Origin: Cordylochernes scorpioides
Lineage: Eukaryota > Arthropoda > Arachnida > Pseudoscorpiones > Chernetidae
Direction of reading: 5' to 3'
DNA length: 64,000 bases
Assembly: GCA_030710605.1 (NCBI GenBank)
Contig: CP092870.1
Location: 95,114,941-95,178,940, forward strand
Every line of letters starts with the position of its first letter. Position 1 is the stretch's first letter. This document shows, one piece after another, positions 20,746 to 32,400 of this stretch. The position numbers were made by a program, and so were the translations under genes. The notes below the pieces were generated by a model. It was not told where the DNA came from and made no database searches. It saw only the letters and a program-made list of their open reading frames with translations.

Positions 20746-21227
20746 TTTCAATTATCATAAACTAGGTTGCTCTTGTTGAGCGGTACCTAATAAAGTGATT
20801 TTGAACATAATCTTTAGAAGAAAAAAATTGCTATAAAGTATAAAATAAGAATATAAACCGTGGCAATAAATATCTCAGACAGAGCTATGTCTGTAGAAAG
20901 ATTATAAAGATCCGAAAGCTTGCATTTTGCACGAATAAAGAAACGCATTGCTACGATTTATATTTATAGTTTAAATAATAATCTTAAAAACCATTGTATT
21001 CATATAAGCATTGTGAACTAAAATGGCCAAAAAAAGTCCGTAAAGGAAAATAAAAAGATCATTGTCCATTTCGACCTTGGTAATCTTTCATATCGATTTT
21101 TTTTTATCAGGATAATTGTAAAATTTACAATAATGGCCTTTCTCCCCATTTTTATCTTTGATCAATTACGATAAACCATTGAGACTTGAATGAAAGAGAC
21201 AGGGAACAAAACAAAGTTTTTTTTGTT
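20746..21227. other. AT-rich non-coding, nothing recognised
   Basis: No open frame or repeat with recognisable structure, apart from a short copy of ATAATCTTTAGAAGAAAAAA also seen at 20356. Confidence 0.5.
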
Positions 21228-21770
21228 TCTTATCCCTAGTACATGAGGTACAGGCCATGGTAATCATGGTGGGTAGAAGTAGGTGACGGCTTTTACTGTA
21301 AGTGCACCACATGTCTACATATGTGAAAAGCAGTTCAAATTTGCACTTACAAATGTGCCAGAGCCCCGTTTGGTTACTTGCACTCGCTGGTGGGTTGGAA
21401 TTTTGCAAGAATCGGGGGCCATTGGAGCATTTTTTTTTAATCAGAAAAAAAGTGCCCAATGCGGGAATCGAACCCGGGTTGTAGCGGTCGAAAAACCAAC
21501 GGTTTAGACCATCCTTCCACCAACCCCCTCAAACAAAGTTATCTAAAGGAATGAATATGCAGTTAATTCTCTCCAGAGTACACATAGTATATGCCATGAT
21601 AATCAGGGTGGATATGGGAGGTTTTATAAGTGATTCTACTGTAAGTGTACCACATATGAAAGCAATTTAACTATGTATTTACAAGGTACCAGAGTCCCAT
21701 TTGGTTATTTGCACACACACTAGTGAGGTTGGACTTATGCAATAATATAAAGCCATTAAAGCAATTTGTT
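21228..21770 (-). mobile_element. two family-1 SINE copies, one decayed
   Basis: 21228-21530 is nearly complete (CTTATCCCTAGTACATGAGG to CCACCAACCCCC) with an intact B box. 21567-21770 is a strongly mutated second copy (AGTACACATAGTATATGCC...). Confidence 0.8.
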
Positions 21771-21777
21771 GGTGGTG

Positions 21778-22010
21778 ATGTCTTGTCAGATCAGATCAGA
21801 TTGGGCCATACACCATGATCACAATACTGGCCAACTGAGGTACCTTGTCCGTATGGATGTCCTCTTCTGGATTGATGTCTGCCATATAGAGGGCTGCAAG
21901 GGTGGCCTGGTATATATGGTCCGGAGTGAGTTGGGTGTTGTAACAGTAATTACAGTTCCTGTAGGATCTAGTTATGTCTGGGTTTATCTTCATTCCTTTA
22001 AAATGTCCTG
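21778..22010 (-). pseudogene. LINE C-terminal fragment with zinc finger
   Basis: The minus strand reads GMKINPDITRSYRNC, NYCYNTQLTPDHIYQ. The CxxC...TPDH pattern is the C-terminal zinc-finger region of Jockey/R1-type LINE ORF2 proteins. Confidence 0.6.
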
Positions 22011-22038
22011 TTTGATTCTTTAAATTTCAAGAATCAAT

Positions 22039-22483
22039 TTGTTAAATAATACACAGTCGACACAGTTGGCCAGATGGAAATCTGGTCACCTGCACCCTCT
22101 AGTCTGTAAAGAGGGAGCCAAAAGCTTCCCCATGTGCACTAGGTGCAAAACCGAAGAGGCTACTCCCCAACATTTACTAAATTGTATTGGAAAGGACAAA
22201 GGGAGAAGTCCGACCACACCTCCCTGCGGTCCCCCCTGGACCCTTGGAATATTTGACCAAATTCTGGTTCGTTTCCAAGGTGACTAACGTGGCAACGGCA
22301 CCCATTTTCCAATGAAGAGCAAAACTAGTGGATATTGCTGCTGCTGTGATGGAGATGCATGTAGACATCTGAGACTCTTCTTTGGACACGACAACAACAA
22401 CAAAGGATCCCTGTACAGAGAACTAAGAAGAGTTTCTGAACTTCTTTATGAGCACAACCTCCAAGATCTTGTCTAATTTAGAC
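22039..22483 (+). pseudogene. LINE C-terminal fragment and 3' tail
   Basis: Reads RWKSGHLHPLVCKEGAKSFP, MCTRCKTEEATPQHLLNCIG: CxxC-x7-H-x4-C at the end of a LINE ORF2. This is a form I associate with arachnid elements. Sequence containing ACAACAACAACAAAGG and AATAAAAGG follows as the 3' end. Confidence 0.65.
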
Positions 22484-22649
22484 TAATAAAAGGATAAGAA
22501 AAAAAATGTCCTGTCTGATTATAGAAATTTCAAGAAGCCATTTGTTAAATAATAAGATACATTTTGGATTATAGAGAGAGAAATGTTCAAATATATGAAA
22601 TCTACTCAATGTATATGAATCCCAAGGTTCTGATTGATAAACATTATAT

Positions 22650-22990
22650 CACTATCATCAACTCCGCCTTTTCCGGTCCCAAGCCGGGATGAAAAAGAGG
22701 AGGGGGAGCAGTAAAAAGCTTGCTAAAAAACCTGGGTTCAGCTGGCCTGGCTGATAGTACCCTGTAAGGGCTCCTAATCCAGGGATACAGGATGAGCAGT
22801 GTTTGTACTCCATGTTAGGAGCAGCTGCACATGGCGTCTGTTCCTCATGTCAGAGGCGGCCATTTCTTTTGGAGCTAAGTCGGACTGCCACTGAGTAGTG
22901 CTTCCAGTCTTAATGACAAAGGCAGATGCATTCTATTTCACCCAGTCATGGTGGTTGTCAAACACCATCAAGGGTCACAACTTGATACCT
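22650..22990. repeat. dispersed repeat related to 14080-14835
   Basis: CTTTTCCGGTCCCAAGCC, CTGGCTGATAGTACCCTG and GGAGCTAAGTCGGACTGCC words appear in inverse orientation to the right part of 14080-14835. Confidence 0.6.
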
Positions 22991-23034
22991 TAATATGATT
23001 GATTGGAGATAAGAAAGAAGAATACCATCATCAT

Positions 23035-23213
23035 GATGATAGAGGCTGCCTAGCCGGCATTCATAGTTCTTAGAATTAAAGATTACTTCAGCCAGTAATG
23101 CTTTGCCAAATACAATTTATTTGCTCCTGACAAGGACAAAATATTTTTGTTGAAATGTTGAGATAATAAAAAGATTTACTGGCTGAAGTATTTTTAATTT
23201 TAAGAATTAAACC
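23035..23213 (+). mobile_element. Penelope-like terminal fragment
   Basis: AGAGGCTGCCTAGCCGGCAT, TTCAGCCAGTAATGC, then CTGACAAGGACAAAA (23127) and TTTTTGTTGAAATG, then GATTTACTGGCTGAAG. This is a decayed version of the 29119-29215 element; the hammerhead-like boxes are mutated. Confidence 0.6.
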
Positions 23214-23352
23214 ACCACTTTATCAACTCCCTAAAAAGCAATGTAAATTACCAAAAGAAAAACAAAATTGTAAAGTTTCTTAAGAAAGTCTTTGTTATTC
23301 TTTTGATAATTCACTATTCTAGATGATTATGCAACTTATTTATTTATTTATT

Positions 23353-23660
23353 TTTTAATTATCCCTAGTACACGTGATACAGGCCATGATAATCATGGTG
23401 GGTAGTTAGCGACTGCTTTTTACTGTAAGCGCACCACATGTCTACACATATGAAAAGCAGTTCGACTTTGCACTTACAAATATGCCAGAGCCCCGTTTGG
23501 TTACTTGCACTCGCTGGTGGGGTTGGACTTTTGCAAGAATCGGGGGCCATTGGAGCATTTTTTTTTTTAAATCAGAAAGTGTCCAATGCGGGAATCGAAC
23601 CAGGGTCGTAGTGGTCGAAAACCAAACGGTTTAACCAGCCTTCCACTGACCCCCCCATGC
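23353..23660 (-). mobile_element. tRNA-derived SINE (family 1), nearly complete
   Basis: ATCCCTAGTACACGTG to CCACTGACCCCCC, with a GGGAATCGAACCAGGG B-box region. Confidence 0.9.
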
Positions 23661-23769
23661 AACTTATAAGATATATAAATAGAGGAAAAATGGATTAAGC
23701 TAATCAAAAGGTACCATATCGGTGTAACACCTTAAGCTAAAGATGACAATATAATGATAAGCTAAACAA

Positions 23770-23965
23770 TTTGGATTATAGATTAGAACTACAAGGTAAT
23801 AAGACCTAATAAATAAATAGTGTGTGATGTTTCGGTAACAGTGTTGTTTTAACATCATCAGACAAAGAATAAAAATAAATTAATTAAATATTATTCTTTT
23901 GTCTAATGATGTTAAAGCAAGGCAGTTACTGAAACGTCACACACTATTTATTTGGTCTTATTACC
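23770..23965. repeat. inverted repeat related to the 2730-2860 element
   Basis: GTGTGTGATGTTTCGGTAAC on the left and GTTACTGAAACGTCACACAC on the right surround an AT-rich centre. The CTGATGATG / GAAAC boxes of the hammerhead-like hairpin are present, but its helix is decayed. Confidence 0.55.
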
Positions 23966-24147
23966 TTGTAGCTAAAGGCTATGGTGTATGTTAAGTGCAA
24001 GTAACCAATCAGGGCTCTGACATACAGATAGACTAATGAAACATTATGAGCAGTTACAACACTTTACCTACCACAATGTACCATGTACCAATCCCTCTAG
24101 CCACTTGTCAACAGCATCCATTGATGAATTCTACTCATCCCCAGGGG

Positions 24148-24600
24148 GTCGGTGGAAGGATGGTGTAAACCATTGGTTTTCGACTGCTACGACCCGGGTT
24201 CGATTCCCGCATTGGGCACTCTTTTTCTGATTTAAAAAAAAAAATGCTCCAATGGCCCTCGATTCTTGCAAAAGTCCAATCCCACCAGCGAGTGAAAGTA
24301 ACCAAACGGGGCTCTGGCACATTTGTAAGTGCAAAGTCAAACTGTAGAAGTAGGCGACTGCTTTTACTGTAAGTGTACCACATGTCTACACATGTGAAAA
24401 GCAGTTCGACTTTGCACTTACAAATGTGCCAGAGCCCCGTTTGGTTACTTGCACTCGCTGGTGGGGTTGGACTTTTGCAAGAATCGGGGGCCATTGAAGC
24501 ATTTTTTTTTAAGCATAAAAAAAGTGCCCAATGTGCGAATCAAACCCGGGTCGTAGCGGTCGAAAACCAATGGTTTAGACTATCCTTCCACCGACCCCCT
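24148..24600. mobile_element. two family-1 SINEs, tail to tail
   Basis: 24148-24345 is a plus copy beginning GGGGGTCGGTGGAAGGATGG with a perfect CGGGTTCGATTCCCGC B box. 24346-24600 is a minus copy ending CACCGACCCCC. Their non-tRNA parts meet at about 24345, both 3'-truncated. Confidence 0.9.
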
Positions 24601-24617
24601 AATCCCTCTAAAGTTAC

Positions 24618-24765
24618 ATAGCCAAAGTATCGTTTAGGGAGAGGTGTCCTCTTACCAGAGAGATGCAAAATGGTAATTTTACTGATGTAAAAACTGTCCT
24701 TTGTAGAGAGATGTCTTTTCTAGCATAAGTATCCTTTCATAGAGATTCTACTATAAATGTTGTGT
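24618..24765. mobile_element. MITE remnant, AAGGACA family
   Basis: GAGGTGTCCTCTTACCAGAG and CTGTCCTTTGTAGAGAG are shared with 52732-52905; the ends are eroded. Confidence 0.45.
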
Positions 24766-25940
24766 AGCTAACTAAAGAAATGAGTCATTTATACATTTTT
24801 GTTTCAAAAAATTTATTTTTCAATCAAATAAATCCTCAAAATAATATAGGCCAAGAGAGAGAGAGATATTTCCAATGTTTTACTAGAGAATAATTTAGAT
24901 TATAAAGTTTCATGACGGTAACCAAAAAAACCAAATAGGTGATTTATAAATGGCATTTTTATAACAACATAGTGGCAAAAACATCAGCTTCTAGAATACA
25001 TAAGTAAAACCTTGCTAAAACAAACAGGGGATATAGCAAATTTCCCTCTTATAATGAACCTAATGTCTACAATATTGATGATACCATATAATGAGAACCA
25101 TGGATATAATAATACCAAAGGTTTAACCAGGGGTCGGTAAACTGCGACTTGCGAGTCACATGCAGCTCTTTAGATGTGAAGCTTTTTATAAAGTCCCTTA
25201 TTTTTTAATTAAAAAGGCATATTTTGGATCAAAATATGCCTTTTTAATTAAAGATTTATTTATGGATTGCTCTATTTTCAAAACGATAGTCCAATATGTA
25301 AATATTATTTATGTGAGTACTATTTATTGTTGGCAAGAAAAAAATTATGGCTCTTTAAAAACTTTGAAAGTTTGTAATTTTTGATTCTTCCAACTCACAC
25401 ACACACACACAAAATTTTGCCAACCCCTGGTGGAATTTAGCCCATTAGGGTTTATTTTTGCAAGGTTTTACAGTACTTTGATAAAGGTTTTTGTTACCTT
25501 GTAGGTTTTATATACTATAGTAAAAAAAAAGTATCATTAAGTATACAATCCTAGTATATATATATATAAATTATTTTTGAATAAGAATACTAAAATCAAC
25601 ACAAGTATACATTAGCAATTAAACGCATATCAATATAGAAATTGTATAAAGGAAAAATGAATACTCTTTTTTTTTTTTGGGAAGTCTGGAGACTTGTTAT
25701 GAGAGATATCTGAAATTTAAAACTTCATTATAACAACATCATAATTGAGACCCCAACATTTGTAACCACATACATGTATGTTGTTATAGCTATGTTTTAA
25801 CTGTAGGACTTCAGACTTTTGTTGTTATAAAAAAGACAGCTATAAGGATATTCTACAGTACCTATTCTACACCCCCCCTCCACCCTCCCCTATGAACTCA
25901 TGAATCTCCCTGATTGGTTGATGAAATAACCTATACCTCC
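24766..25940. other. AT-rich non-coding, nothing recognised
   Basis: Contains microsatellites (GAGAGA near 24855, CACACA near 25396, TATATA near 25556) and short inverted pieces (AAAAGGCATATTTTGGATC near 25210). No supported gene. Confidence 0.5.
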
Positions 25941-26576
25941 CCCCAAGTCCTGTTAACTGCCTCAGCGTAGCAAGGAGGTGACCAGGACAGTATGTCTGGA
26001 GTCTTGTACTCCTGGTACCTTAGAGATGAAGACTGCTGTCCTACTAAACCCAGCTAAATGTAGAGACATCCCCAAGTCCTGTTAACTGCCTCAGCGTGGC
26101 GGGGAGGTGACCAGGACAGTATGTCTGGAGTCTTGTACTCCTGGTACCTTAGAGATGAAGACTGCTGTCCTACTAAACCCAGCTAAATGTAGAGACATCC
26201 CCAAGTCCTGTTAACTGCCTCAGCGTGGCGGGGAGGTGACCAGGACAGTATGTCTGGAGTCTTGTACTCCTGGTACCTTAGAGATGAAGACTGCTGTCTT
26301 ACTAAACCCAGCTAAATGTAGAGACATCCCCAAGTCCTGTTAACTGCCTCAGCGTAGCAAGGAGGTGACCAGGACAGTATGTCTGGAGTCTTGTACTCCT
26401 GGTACCTTAGACAAGAAGGCTGCTATCCTACTAAACCCAGCTTAATGTAGAGACATCCCCAAGTCCTGTTAACTGCCTCAGCGTAGCAAGAAGGTGACCA
26501 GGACAGTATGTCTGGAGTCTTGTACTCCTGGTACCCTAGCCATGAAGGATGTTCTACTAAACCCAGCTAAATGTTA
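25941..26576. repeat. minisatellite, 129-bp unit, five copies
   Basis: Units start with CCCCAAGTCCTG at 25941, 26070, 26199, 26328 and 26457, an exact 129-bp period. Each contains CTCAGCGT(A/G)GC, GTGACCAGGACAG and CTTGTACTCCTGGTACC. It is GC-rich against an AT-rich background; only the last two units diverge noticeably. Confidence 0.95.
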
Positions 26577-27261
26577 AAAGACAAAGTCCTACCTTTGTAT
26601 GATGTTCCCATCAACACTAAAAACACCCAAAAAATGAATTCTACTCTTCCTAAGGAAATAATCAACCATCACCACAAATAAATAATCAATTTAAGATGGC
26701 AATGTGGTATCCAGACCTCCCTATTTAAAAAAAGAAACATAATAAGAATTGTGCTATCAAAAAATGACAAAACTTTATTTTGATTAACTATTTTAATGCT
26801 ATCTTCCAATATTTCAACCAAGCTAATCACCTAATCTATTCCAAGGAGTACGTCTCAAGAATCTTTCTCTCCACAGTGGAAAAGAACGGTAATTAGCATG
26901 ATCAAAATATTGGAATAGATAGTAATAAAATCATTGATCCAAAAAAATATTTTTATTATTAATGAATTTTGTGTATATGAACTCTTCTATATTAATAAAA
27001 AAATTATATATATATATATTTAATTAAAAAGGCATATATTGGATCAAAATATCATTTATTTTACCAATATTTCAGTTGGCTGAACGCCAACCTTTATCAA
27101 GGTGTTTTTTAGATATATGTAAATATGTTGAAAGAGTTGCCATTCTGAATAAAAGACAGTTCTTTTGTGATATAAAGAAATAATACTTTTTTTTTTGTTT
27201 AAAGAGATACCTTTCATGTTTGACATATAATATATATAATATCAGTTAAAAGAAAAAAAAA

Positions 27262-27431
27262 TGCAGTAAAACCCATCTATAACAAACCCCAATGGGACTA
27301 AACTTGTGGTTCACTATAGCCATGGTTTATTATAGCCATAGTTCACTGTATTATAAAATGGGGATTATTTCAGGTTTGTTATAAGGGAAGGTTCGCTATA
27401 TACCTGGTTCATTTTATCAGGGTTTTACTGT
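27262..27431. mobile_element. MITE, TIR CAGTAAAACCC
   Basis: CAGTAAAACCCATCTATAAC at the left and GGGTTTTACTG at the right; GTTCACTATAGC words repeat inside. Confidence 0.75.
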
Positions 27432-27995
27432 ATATGTAAAATGTTGAAAGAGTTGCCATTTTGAAACATAGACAGTTTTTGTGATATAAAGAAATAATAC
27501 ATTTTTGGCATAAAATATATAATATCGGATAAAAAGAAAGAGAAAGAAAAAAAAATGGTCAAAAACTTTTTTTTAATTCAACACCCAAAGAGATAATAAT
27601 GATTCCTATCCAAATTAAAGTTGGTATTTTTCATTGGAATTTGAAAAGAAAATGGTTTAATAGTAAAAGGTGGTGTGTTGAGTTTTAAAAAATGTATTAA
27701 CACATTAAAAAATAGCTCTAAAGAATTGAGTAAATAAGAAGATGCTGTGTTTTTATCTTAGAATTTCATTCTCAATATAAAATGCTTATTTGTAAATAGC
27801 TATTTGACAAGTTGGCATTGGCAAGAGTTAGAAGTGACATCATGACAAAACATTTGCATATTTCCCAAGACTTTAATAGTATATAATCAAACAATTTTTT
27901 TTTTTTTTGCATTTAACCTATACGTATTATATATATATATTTTATATATTTTACACAAATAAAGAACATCATTCAAAATTTTTTTTTTTTAAATA

Positions 27996-28143
27996 CAGTA
28001 AAACTCTTCTATAGTGAACCTCAATATGTCTGAATTTGTGGTTCACTATAGTTTACTGTTATTATAAAATGTGGATTATTTCAGGTTCATTATTAAGGAA
28101 GGTTCGTTATATCCTTGGTTCATACTAGCAAGATTTTACTGTA
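27996..28143. mobile_element. MITE, TIR CAGTAAAACTC
   Basis: Second complete member of the family at 27262: CAGTAAAACTCTTCTATAG ... GATTTTACTGTA. Confidence 0.7.
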
Positions 28144-28149
28144 TATTTT

Positions 28150-28335
28150 AACTCAACCTTTGCCGGTCCCAAGCCCAGATGAAAAAAAGGAGGAGGGGGA
28201 GCAGTAACAAGCTTGCTAAAAAACCTGGGCTCAGCTGGCCTGGCTGATAGTACCCTGTAAGGGCTCCTGATCCAGGGATACAGGATGAGCAGCGTTTATA
28301 CTCCATGTTAGAAGCGGCTGGGTTTTACTGCATAT
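28150..28335. repeat. dispersed repeat related to 14080-14835
   Basis: CCTTTGCCGGTCCCAAGCC, CAGCTGGCCTGGCTGATAG and ACTCCATGTTAGAAGCGGC are shared with the copies at 14640-14830 and 22650-22860. Confidence 0.6.
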
Positions 28336-28845
28336 TTTTATTTTGAAAAAAAAAAAAAAAATTAAAAGGTTTATATCACTTAATAAAGGGGAATTCATAT
28401 ATTAACATATAAAGTTTTCTATATATATACACAGAGAGACAAATAGTATTATAAATAAAATCAAAATTATATTTGCAACAAGTTTGTTTCTTAACTGCTT
28501 TGGGAGTTTGAAAATGCTCCTGTTTATACGGAATTATCCTACCAGCATGTAGGGGAGATAAATATCTTTATTTTTTTTTAGGAAATGGATCATGGAATGA
28601 TGACTATCATGGGTGTGAGCTCTTAGAAGATCCAGTAGAGATTGGCTTCTTGTGAAAAAGAGAATTTCATTAGAACATCATTCTCTAGTACACTTCAATG
28701 TTTATATCAATGCAGCTATTTCTTGGTTGATGTTATGGATATTTTTTCCTTAAAAAATATATAATTTGGATTATATATAGAAACACAATGTAATAGGACA
28801 ATACATTATTTATTTGGTCTTATTACCTTGTGTTTCATTTTTTGC

Positions 28846-28945
28846 TTATCCCAAGTACACATGGTACAGGCCATGATAATCATGGTGGGTAGTTAGCGAC
28901 TGCTTTTACTGTAAGCGCACCACATGTCTACACATGTGAAAAGCT
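28846..28945 (-). mobile_element. SINE family 1, tail fragment
   Basis: GCTTATCCCAAGTACACATG to CACATGTGAAAAGC; the tRNA-like half is missing. Confidence 0.75.
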
Positions 28946-29118
28946 TGTGTTTCTTAATAAATTCAAACAACAAAAAGCTTTATTAAGACTTTTTGTGGTC
29001 TTATATAGATTCACAGAATAGAAGAGGTTGTTTATAGGAATAATAGTAAATATTATCTTCAATGTTATTTGTTTCTTAATATAGTTCTACGCATTTTTAA
29101 AAATATTTATTGAAAATA

Positions 29119-29215
29119 AAAACACTTCGGCCAGTAAATCTTTTTATTACATCGACGTTTCGACAAAAATCTTTTGTCTTCGTCAGGAGCAAACAAAAAT
29201 TAAACATTTAGCAAG
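29119..29215 (-). mobile_element. Penelope-like element end
   Basis: ACACTTCGGCCAGTAAATC followed by TTTTTATTACATCGACG and CAGGAGCAAACAAAAATTAA. The same words occur at 23035-23213, 44891-45059 and 52191-52270. The sequence style matches terminal repeats of Penelope-like retroelements; no RT or GIY-YIG coding is present. Confidence 0.55.
29154..29186 (-). ncRNA. hammerhead-like hairpin in Penelope-like end
   Basis: The minus strand reads CTGACGA, one extra A, a GACAAAA...TTTTGTC helix, then GAAACGTC. All core boxes are present. Only two base pairs are available for stem I (TC with GA). Confidence 0.45.
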
Positions 29216-30564
29216 GCGTTAAAAATCTTTCTCTCATATTTTTATAGACAGTAAAACACATTTCAATACTGAACCGCAACAGGACTGTATATTTGGTTCA
29301 TAATAACTGTTGTTTACTATAATAGAAACATAAGGTAATAGGACCAAATCCAATAGTGTGTTATAACTTCTTAGATTCATTGAAGTCTATAAATCCCTTA
29401 CTATATTAAAAATTAAAGATTTATATATTTTTAGGTTTGTTATAAGGTTTGCTATATCTCAGGTTGACTTTAGTGAGGTTTTTACTGTTTTTTTTAGTTA
29501 GGTTCTGGTTAAATACAGCTGCCACAGTAATGGATTTTAAGAATGAAGGAAGATGTGTGCCTTTGAATCATATTACCCACTAGATATTTCTAATAGGATT
29601 TTGAATACAAAGGGCAAATTGGAATGAAACTTATTTGCATATAATTTTAATTTTATTTTATAATATCTTGCAATACCTTTAAATATTATACACAAATATA
29701 GTATCAATAATATATATTCATAGTTTAACATTATATATATAATATTTTTAAATTAATATATTTATTTTTTTTTTAAAGACATTGGGTAAAAATATGAATT
29801 ATTAGCCTATTAAAATTTAATAAAAATTGAGGAAAAAAATGAATTTTTTGAAGAAAAAAAAAGCTTTTTTAATGTGAATATACACATTAAAAACTTAATA
29901 TATAATTTTTTTTTCATCATAAATTTGTATCTTTATAAAAAAAAAAAAAAAAAGGAAAAGAAAAAAACAAAAAACAAATATATTAAATTTTTTTAAAACG
30001 TTTCAGAAAATATATATATTTAATCAAAAGACAATCAAAATATGTGTGTTATATATTTATATAAAACACTAATAAAGGCAATATATAAAAACTACTTTCT
30101 ATATATATATAATTTTTCCACAAGAAGCAATACATTCATCATATATATATATATATATATCTTATAATATTAAAAAATAAAAAGAAAAAAATATACATCT
30201 TTTATATGACTTGAATAATAAATCTATATTTCCAAAAAATATAATATTTTTAGAAGCATACGAAAACTTTGGTAAACAAAAAAAGTGTCCAGCACAGAAG
30301 AAACTAATAATAATAATAAAGAATCAGATATAAAGCCTATTGCAACATTTGACTAGAAACTTAACTTACCTCACATTGTTGATTATTCCATTGCATTTTT
30401 TGTGAGGGTTTCTTTAAAATTCTTTTTTTTTTTTTAAATTAGCAGAGCACAAAGCCCTGAGAGTTTGAAAAAAAGGTAATAATAATAAGAAAATATTGGA
30501 ATCTTTGTAATAATAAAACAGCAAATATATCAAAAACAAAAGAAATGGATACTTTCTTTTGCTT
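29216..30564. other. AT-rich region downstream of PAPS synthase
   Basis: Very AT-rich with long A and T tracts and TATATA runs; part is probably the 3'UTR of the minus-strand PAPS synthase. A T-run at about 30419-30433 (A-run on the gene strand) lies roughly 135 nt past the stop codon and could be a genomic poly(A) remnant or a simple repeat. No other gene seen. Confidence 0.5.
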
Positions 30565-32400
30565 TTAAATGGAATTTTTAAGTGATTTGTAATATTCTGA
30601 AAGAACTTTCCATGCTTTTGGGGCCATGAAACCATCAGGTGGAAGTTGATTGGTACGTGCCAATTCTCTCATTTTTGTTCCTGAAATGAATTCAAAGTCT
30701 TTCTTACGGCTAGATTCATAGAAAGCCATTTTTCCAGCGACCTTGTCATAAGCAGCCACTAGGAATGGGATAATTTCCAACTGATTGAGTCCTGGAGCCA
30801 TTGTTAGGACTTTACGACCATGAGTTGGATCATAAAGATCTTTGCCTGTTGTTGGATGAGGCATACCAGCAGGGTCTCTTCCGACAATGTAGAAATTTGC
30901 ACCAGCACACATACGTGCTTTGGCATGCCATTGTACTTCTGTTGGTCCTGCGTACATCATGGGAGATGGGAAGATAGCCAAGATGGTTGAAGAAGGATCA
31001 AGAACACCTTCTTCAAGTACTGCGCGATGTTGTTCAATCCGTACAGGGAGTGGTACATCATCATCTTTGGTCCATCCACCCAATGGATGAAGCAGAAGGA
31101 CTGGTTTCTTGTATCCACGATTCAACAGCTTGGATTTGGTATCCTGCATTAGTAGTGCATGTCCATTATGAATGGGATTACGCAGTTGGAATGCAAAAAC
31201 AGCATCTGCTCCCATTTCCTTGAATTTCTGTCTGAGATCTGTAGGTGAAAGACGGTATTTATCTAATCCGTCATTCCATTGGATTCTTTCTAAGACTTCC
31301 AACTCACCTCCTACAAGATAATCTCCACTTTCCATGATCATCTTGACATAGGGATGGCCAAGATTGGTGGTCCCAAACTGACGTGCGCAACGCTCTTCCT
31401 TGCGATGCGGGTAGAATTCAGGATTCTGTAGGTAGGCCACAACATTCCCTTGATATGTCAATGCAAAGGTAGAGCAATTGATGAGTCTCTCTTTGTCTTC
31501 CGCTGAAATAGGAAGAACAATTGGAATGGACTGGTTGCTGATACCTGTGTCTAACAGGCAGTTGAAATGGAGACTCTGCAGGTAGTCTCGCTCTCTCATG
31601 AAGCCACGGAGGGGTGTAGCCCATCCTTCAGATAGTACTTGGACCCATTGAAGATCAAGCTCAGTGATTTCAAACATTTCCATATGTTTAGCTTTGTCCA
31701 AAATTACATTTTTCATCTCTGGATTAACAAACAGTTCCAGAACAGAATCTTTTACTGTCAATGGAAGAACATTTCTATCAATCAATAACTGGATAACTTT
31801 CTGAACACAGGCTTTTATTGTCAGTTCACCTGCTTTTAGATTCAAATCTGGTTGAGATGGTCTTTCATAAGTCATATCAATGCCTGTGAAGCCTTTTATT
31901 TCACCTGCTCTAGCTTTTTTATAAAGGCCTTTGACATCTCGTCTTTCACAGATTTCTAATGGGGTATCAATGAAGCATTCTATAAATGGTAATCCAGCTT
32001 CATCATGAATTTGTTTTGCATGCTCGCGATCTTTTTGAAATGGGCTTATAAAGCTTGTAAGAGCTATTACACCACTATCTGCAAAAAGTTTTGCTACTTC
32101 TGCAACACGTCGAATGTTTTCTTCTCTATCTTCTGGGCTAAATCCAAGATTTTTGTTCAATCCTTGTCTGATATTATCGCCATCAAGGCCATAGGCAGGA
32201 ATACCAAACGAACATAAGTATTCCTCTACGCCAAAAGATATGGTGGTCTTACCTGCACCAGAAAGTCCAGTGAACCAGACGGTGCAGCCACGAAATCCAG
32301 CTCGCTGTCCCATAATTTGTCCTCGCTTGTCCCTGGACACATGATGAGCCTGGGTTGTGACATTTGTGCATTTTGTTCGAAGCCGCTTATTTTCCGACAT
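30565..32400 (-). CDS. Papss: bifunctional 3'-phosphoadenosine 5'-phosphosulfate synthase
   Basis: Makes PAPS, the universal sulfate donor, in two steps: ATP sulfurylase forms APS from ATP and sulfate, and APS kinase phosphorylates APS. It encodes 611 aa, close to animal family length (about 620), in one uninterrupted frame. The N-terminal APS kinase (about 30-210) has P-loop GLSGAGKTT (45-53), DGDNIR (73-78) and the FISPF segment (117-121). The C-terminal ATP sulfurylase (about 220-611) has [10 protein letters not shown] (405-414), GRDPAG (507-512) and ISGTKMR (572-578). The start ATG at 32400 follows an AT-rich leader with A at -3. No intron, stop or frameshift is seen, whereas family members usually have many exons, so it may be a retained retrocopy. 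Nearby ORFs are all decayed, so its integrity implies selection or recent origin. Confidence 0.97.
   Translation of the reverse strand: MSENKRLRTKCTNVTTQAHHVSRDKRGQIMGQRAGFRGCTVWFTGLSGAGKTTISFGVEEYLCSFGIPAYGLDGDNIRQGLNKNLGFSPEDREENIRRVAEVAKLFADSGVIALTSFISPFQKDREHAKQIHDEAGLPFIECFIDTPLEICERRDVKGLYKKARAGEIKGFTGIDMTYERPSQPDLNLKAGELTIKACVQKVIQLLIDRNVLPLTVKDSVLELFVNPEMKNVILDKAKHMEMFEITELDLQWVQVLSEGWATPLRGFMRERDYLQSLHFNCLLDTGISNQSIPIVLPISAEDKERLINCSTFALTYQGNVVAYLQNPEFYPHRKEERCARQFGTTNLGHPYVKMIMESGDYLVGGELEVLERIQWNDGLDKYRLSPTDLRQKFKEMGADAVFAFQLRNPIHNGHALLMQDTKSKLLNRGYKKPVLLLHPLGGWTKDDDVPLPVRIEQHRAVLEEGVLDPSSTILAIFPSPMMYAGPTEVQWHAKARMCAGANFYIVGRDPAGMPHPTTGKDLYDPTHGRKVLTMAPGLNQLEIIPFLVAAYDKVAGKMAFYESSRKKDFEFISGTKMRELARTNQLPPDGFMAPKAWKVLSEYYKSLKNSI

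Noticed and set aside
27060-27105. Hairpin TTGATAAAGGTTGGC / GCCAACTGAAAT on the minus strand
   Set aside because: Looks like a related Penelope-like end, but the CUGANGA box is not intact, so it was not called as a ribozyme.
30987-31223. Plus-strand ORF opposite PAPS synthase
   Set aside because: Antisense shadow of a well-supported coding frame.
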